A DNA stretch of 64,000 nucleotides from Paracoccus limosus. Lineage in GTDB: Bacteria; Pseudomonadota; Alphaproteobacteria; Rhodobacterales; Rhodobacteraceae. The stretch spans positions 124,001-188,000 of the forward strand of contig NZ_WMIF01000002.1 of NCBI RefSeq assembly GCF_009711185.1, written 5' to 3'. Each line of letters opens with the position of its first letter. Position 1 is the stretch's first letter. A program made the translations under genes and the position numbers. The notes under the pieces were generated by a model. That model worked only from the letters and a program-made list of their open reading frames with translations. It was not told where the DNA came from and did not search any database. Shown here one piece after another: positions 61,215 through 64,000 of the stretch.

Positions 61215-61970
61215 ATGCGGTTTTCGGCCAATCTGGGCTTTCTCTGGGCCGGGCTGGACCTGCCCGGCGCGATCCGGGCGGCGGCTGCGGCGGGGTTCGA
61301 CGCGGTCGAATGTCATTGGCCCTATGAGACCGCGCCCGAGGCGGTTTTGGCTGCGCTGGCCGAGACCGGTCTGCCGATGCTGGGGCTGAACACGCGGCGC
61401 GGCCTGCCGGGCGAGAACGGGCTGGCCGCACTGCCCGGGCGCGAGGCCGAGGCGCGCGCCGAGATCGACCGCGCCATCGCCTATGCCCGTGCCATCGGCT
61501 GTGGTGCGGTCCATGTCATGGCCGGTGTCGCCGAGGGTCCGGCCGCCGAGGCGATCTTTCTGGCCAACCTTGCCCATGCCTGCCGTGCGGCGCCCGATCT
61601 GACCATCCTGATCGAGCCGCTGAACCGTTATGATGCGCCGGGCTATTTCCTGTCGCGCTCGGGACAGGCGCTGCGGCTGATCGAGCGGGCCGGGCAGGAG
61701 AACCTGAAGCTGATGTTCGACTGCTATCATCTGCAGATCATGGAGGGCGATCTGAGCCGCCGCCTGCAGGCGCTCATGCCGATCATCGGTCACGTCCAGA
61801 TTGCTGCCGTGCCCGACCGTGGCGCGCCGGATCACGGCGAGCTGGATTATCGCCATATCTGCCGGGTGCTGCGGGATCTGGGCTGGCAGCGGCCAATCGG
61901 TGCGGAATACCGGCCCGCCGGCCCGACCGAGGACAGTCTGGGCTGGTTGCCGCAGTTGCGCGCGACCTGA
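61215..61970 (+). CDS. otnI: Hydroxypyruvate isomerase-like TIM barrel (OtnI/Hyi family)
   Basis: A 251-residue sugar-phosphate-isomerase-like barrel. Metal ligands are Glu in LIEPLNRYDAPGYFLS, Asp and His in MFDCYHLQIMEGDL, and Glu in GAEYRPAGPTEDSLGWL. The family includes hydroxypyruvate isomerase and 2-oxo-tetronate isomerase OtnI; the presence of DenD- and LtnD-like genes favours OtnI or a similar 2-oxo acid isomerase. OtnK kinase and OtnC aldolase are absent from the window. 3' element copy F follows. Confidence 0.85.
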   Translation: MRFSANLGFLWAGLDLPGAIRAAAAAGFDAVECHWPYETAPEAVLAALAETGLPMLGLNTRRGLPGENGLAALPGREAEARAEIDRAIAYARAIGCGAVHVMAGVAEGPAAEAIFLANLAHACRAAPDLTILIEPLNRYDAPGYFLSRSGQALRLIERAGQENLKLMFDCYHLQIMEGDLSRRLQALMPIIGHVQIAAVPDRGAPDHGELDYRHICRVLRDLGWQRPIGAEYRPAGPTEDSLGWLPQLRAT

Positions 61971-61993
61971 GGCCGCTTGGGCCGGTGGCGCGG

Positions 61994-62022
61994 TCGCATG
62001 GGTATTTGGAAAATGGTGAAAG
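61994..62022 (+). repeat. Conserved 3' element, copy F (class ii)
   Basis: CGCATGGGTATTTGGAAAAT then GGTGAAAGC, 24 bases past the OtnI-like stop in sense orientation. It ends next to the convergent ltnD-like stop and closely matches copy E at 25587-25620. Confidence 0.75.
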
Positions 62023-62023
62023 C

Positions 62024-62926
62024 CTAGCCGGGGTCGCCCGGCAGGCGCGCGCCGGCCTTGGCGGCGAGCACTTTAGCCACGCTGGCGTCGGCCTGCCGGC
62101 CGAGGCCGGCGGCGCTGGCCTCGCGGTAAAGTGCCAGTGCCGCCTCGGCCAGCGGGGTCGGGGTTTGCAGCGCCTTGGCCGAGCGGGTGACGATGTCGAG
62201 ATCCTTGACGAAGATATCGACGGCCGAGAAGGGGGTGTAATCGCCCGAAATCACCTGCGGGCCCCGGTTCTGGAACATCCAGCTGTTGCCGGCGCATTCG
62301 GTGATCACCTCTTGCACCGTGGCGAGGTCGAGGCCGGATTTGGCGGCCAGCACCATTGCCTCGGCCATGGCGGCGATGTGGACGCCGGCGAGCAGCTGGT
62401 TGATCAGCTTCATGCGGCTGCCGGCGTCGGGCGTCTCGCCAAGGCGGAAGACGCGGGCCGCGATGGCATCAAGCGCCGGGGCGATGCGGTCGAAGGCGGC
62501 CGTGGGCCCCGAGGCCGTGATGCTGATTTCGCCGCTGCGCGCCTTGGCGGCACCGCCCGAGACCGGGGCGTCGAGCGCCAGCATGCCGGCCTGTGCCAGA
62601 TCGGAGGTGATGGCGACGGCATCCTGTGGCTGCATGGTCGGGCAGAGCACGAAGACGGTGCCGGGCCGGGCCGCCGCCACCGCGCCCTGCGTGCCGAAGA
62701 GCACCTCGCGGGTTTGCGCGGCATTGATGACATAGACAAAGACCGCATCGGCATCACGCGCCGCCTCGGCCGGGCTGGCGGCGGCCTGACCGCCTGCGGC
62801 GACAAGCTCGGCCACCGGCTGCGGGTTCAGATCGACGCCGCGCACGGCGATGCCTGCCCGCGCCAGCGACAGGGCGGCGCCAAGCCCCATCGAGCCCAAT
62901 CCGATCACTGCGGTACTGATGGTCAT
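62024..62926 (-). CDS. ltnD: NAD(P)-dependent 3-hydroxyacid dehydrogenase, L-threonate dehydrogenase LtnD-like
   Basis: A 300-residue beta-hydroxyacid dehydrogenase. Coenzyme site AVIGLGSMGLGAALSLARAG, substrate-binding DAPVSGGAAKARSGEISI, catalytic Lys in SRMKLINQLLAGVHIAAMAE, and CAGNSWMFQNRGPQVISGDY, which is typical of LtnD rather than HIBADH. LtnD oxidises L-threonate to 2-oxo-tetronate, the substrate of OtnI encoded next door in convergent orientation. An AATGTATACATT operator lies 46 bases upstream of its ATG. Confidence 0.87.
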   Translation of the reverse strand: MTISTAVIGLGSMGLGAALSLARAGIAVRGVDLNPQPVAELVAAGGQAAASPAEAARDADAVFVYVINAAQTREVLFGTQGAVAAARPGTVFVLCPTMQPQDAVAITSDLAQAGMLALDAPVSGGAAKARSGEISITASGPTAAFDRIAPALDAIAARVFRLGETPDAGSRMKLINQLLAGVHIAAMAEAMVLAAKSGLDLATVQEVITECAGNSWMFQNRGPQVISGDYTPFSAVDIFVKDLDIVTRSAKALQTPTPLAEAALALYREASAAGLGRQADASVAKVLAAKAGARLPGDPG

Positions 62927-62971
62927 GCCCGGCTTCCCCCGTTGTGGCTGCCCTGCAGCAGGATCACCGGA

Positions 62972-62983
62972 AATGTATACATT
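62972..62983. promoter_or_regulatory. GntR-type operator AATGTATACATT ahead of ltnD
   Basis: A perfect 12-bp palindrome between the ltnD-like start (62926) and the stop of the third GntR gene (63001). Its core is identical to the site ahead of denD at 53039-53048, which suggests one regulator controls both dehydrogenases. Confidence 0.65.
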
Positions 62984-63000
62984 GTCAATTTGGGGCGGTC

Positions 63001-63753
63001 TTAGACGTTCATGCTGAGATCGTAATGCATCCGCGACAGGGCCGGATCGCTGGTCAGGAACAATTCGGGCGACAGCTCCATGATCGCCGGCAGATCCTCG
63101 AACACCCGGCGCAGGTGCAGCCGCATCAGTGCCTCGGCGCGGTCAGGATCTTTTTCGGCGATGGCCTCGACCACGCTGCGGTGCTGTTCCAGCATCACAT
63201 CCGGCGGCGTCACCACCGAGACCAGATGGCGCACGCGGTCGAGGTGGATCTTGAGCCCCTGCAGATGGCACCAGACCAGCGTCTTGCCGGCGATGGCGGC
63301 AAGGGTGGCGTGGAATTCCTCGTCCAGGGCCACCAGGGCCGCGACATCGTCATTGCCAAGGCCGGCCTGCAGTTCCAGAAGCCGGTTCAGCCGGTCGATC
63401 TGCTGCGGCGCGGCCATGCGGGTGGCGATGCGGGTGATGTCGGCCTCGACCGATTCGCGGATGAAGCGGGTGTCGAGCACCCAGTCCATGTTGATCCGGG
63501 TGACGAAGGTGCCGCGCTGTGGCCGGATTTCCAGCAATCCCTCGGCGGCGAGGCGGATGAAGGCCTCGCGCACCGGCTGGCGCGACAATTCGTATTGGTC
63601 GGCGATGTCCTGTTCCGAAAGCCGGGTGCCCGGCATCAGATCGCCGCTGACAATCCGCTTGCGCAGCAGCTCGTGCATTTGCGCAGCCGCCGGCTGGTCG
63701 CCGCCGGCGGTGCAGTCACGCGGGCGGATCCGCTGGGCAGGTTCGACGTCCAT
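63001..63753 (-). CDS. GntR family regulator, FCD subfamily (3)
   Basis: A 250-residue FadR-type regulator: an N-terminal extension of about 20 residues, winged helix (MHELLRKRIVSGDLMPGTRL and YELSRQPVREAFIRLAAEGL), and FCD domain (ALDEEFHATLAAIAGK, EQHRSVVEAIAEKDPDRAEA with His/Glu ligands). It is upstream of and in line with the ltnD-like gene, with the ATGTATACAT operator between them, so it is the natural candidate to bind that site. AGGAGGAG directly precedes the ATG at 63753. Confidence 0.93.
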   Translation of the reverse strand: MDVEPAQRIRPRDCTAGGDQPAAAQMHELLRKRIVSGDLMPGTRLSEQDIADQYELSRQPVREAFIRLAAEGLLEIRPQRGTFVTRINMDWVLDTRFIRESVEADITRIATRMAAPQQIDRLNRLLELQAGLGNDDVAALVALDEEFHATLAAIAGKTLVWCHLQGLKIHLDRVRHLVSVVTPPDVMLEQHRSVVEAIAEKDPDRAEALMRLHLRRVFEDLPAIMELSPELFLTSDPALSRMHYDLSMNV

Positions 63754-63805
63754 GATCTCCTCCTGCCGGTATGTTCCGGCGAAAGCACCCTGTGCGTCAA
63801 CCATA

Positions 63806-64000
63806 TCACTGCTGGGCAAAGCGCAGAATGGTGGTCTGGCGGTAGATCACGCCGGGCTCAAGCCGGATCGAGGGGTAGTCGGGGTGATGCGGCGCGTCGG
63901 GCCAGCATTGCGGTTCCAGCGCGATCCCGGCGTTGCGGCCATAGCGGTGGCCCGAAATGCCGGTGCTGCCGGGGCGGATGTGGTCGCCGGTATAGACCTG
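63806..64000 (-). CDS. Aldose 1-epimerase, GalM family (C-terminal part)
   Basis: Only the last 64 codons and the stop are in the window; the gene begins beyond base 64000. The fragment shows GIALEPQCWPDAPHHPDYPS, the conserved E-P-Q catalytic Glu region of galactose mutarotase, and ends YRQTTILRFAQQ. It would interconvert alpha and beta anomers of an aldose, which fits a sugar entering the neighbouring acid pathway. It is in line with the third GntR gene, 53 bases upstream of that ATG. Confidence 0.88.
   Translation of the reverse strand, partial: QVYTGDHIRPGSTGISGHRYGRNAGIALEPQCWPDAPHHPDYPSIRLEPGVIYRQTTILRFAQQ

Overview
The window reads as chromosomal DNA of a high-GC alphaproteobacterium of the Rhodobacterales, most likely Paracoccus or a close relative. 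The reasons are an aromatic/aspartate aminotransferase that looks, from memory, almost the same as the Paracoccus denitrificans enzyme; an S21 protein, COQ9 and DUF1013/TrcR proteins of Rhodobacterales type; the clade's usual gene order HDAC-like/xseB/ispA/dxs; and the high GC that produces very long antisense open frames. Taxonomy is an inference from remembered protein sequences, because no search could be run.

1-14.9 kb is mostly housekeeping: a partial GST, MscL, an Lrp/AsnC regulator, S21, COQ9 with a quinone oxidoreductase, a secreted RNase T2, TrcR, a GabD-type dehydrogenase, a P1 peptidase, MsrA-PrmA, a LysE exporter, a DUF1127 mini-protein, RsmE, UbiA, and an OmpA/BON envelope protein with a small coiled-coil membrane protein. 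15-28 kb holds a GT8 glycosyltransferase of lower GC, tyrB-sseA, smpB, a low-molecular-weight phosphatase, an orphan ThDP enzyme, the overlapping set arfB-nudix-pit, pbpC and the ycjX-ycjF pair. 28-43.8 kb holds an RTX-repeat protein, hrpB, hdeD, fmt, two overlapping alpha/beta-hydrolase genes, an SH3 envelope protein, the isoprenoid set HDAC-like/xseB/ispA/dxs, and dapF-mtaB.

43.8-48.3 kb is accessory-looking. A tRNA-Lys(UUU) with a clear promoter is followed by a thermonuclease with a C-terminal sunset-like domain. The gene just upstream of the nuclease encodes a secreted cysteine-rich mini-protein and is broken by a one-base frameshift. Next come an FMN reductase, a rare fusion of a VOC dioxygenase with an alpha/beta hydrolase, and a GST whose stop codon is lost to one extra A. 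Together the last three resemble a quinone/electrophile detoxification group. trpA and ychF follow.

50.5-64 kb is a sugar-acid catabolic locus. Two divergent gene sets leave a 139-bp region that carries a perfect 15-bp inverted repeat built on TGGTATACCA. The enzymes are an IlvD/Edd-type pentonate dehydratase, a DHDPS-like lyase, a XylX-like FAH protein, a second LRA6-like FAH hydrolase, two SDRs, a 2-hydroxyacid dehydrogenase, DenD-, OtnI- and LtnD-like enzymes, a DMT transporter, three GntR/FCD regulators and a partial aldose epimerase. A second operator type, ATGTATACAT, lies just upstream of denD and of the ltnD-like gene. The set could feed 2-keto-3-deoxy-pentonates both through a Weimberg-type dehydration and through 4-oxidation plus hydrolysis, with tetronate side reactions.

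One further pattern runs through the window: a short conserved element (hairpin, then GGGGATATTT, then CACGAAAGAAG, with a second version GGGTATTTGG...GGTGAAAGC) lies directly 3' of six unrelated genes, always in the sense direction.
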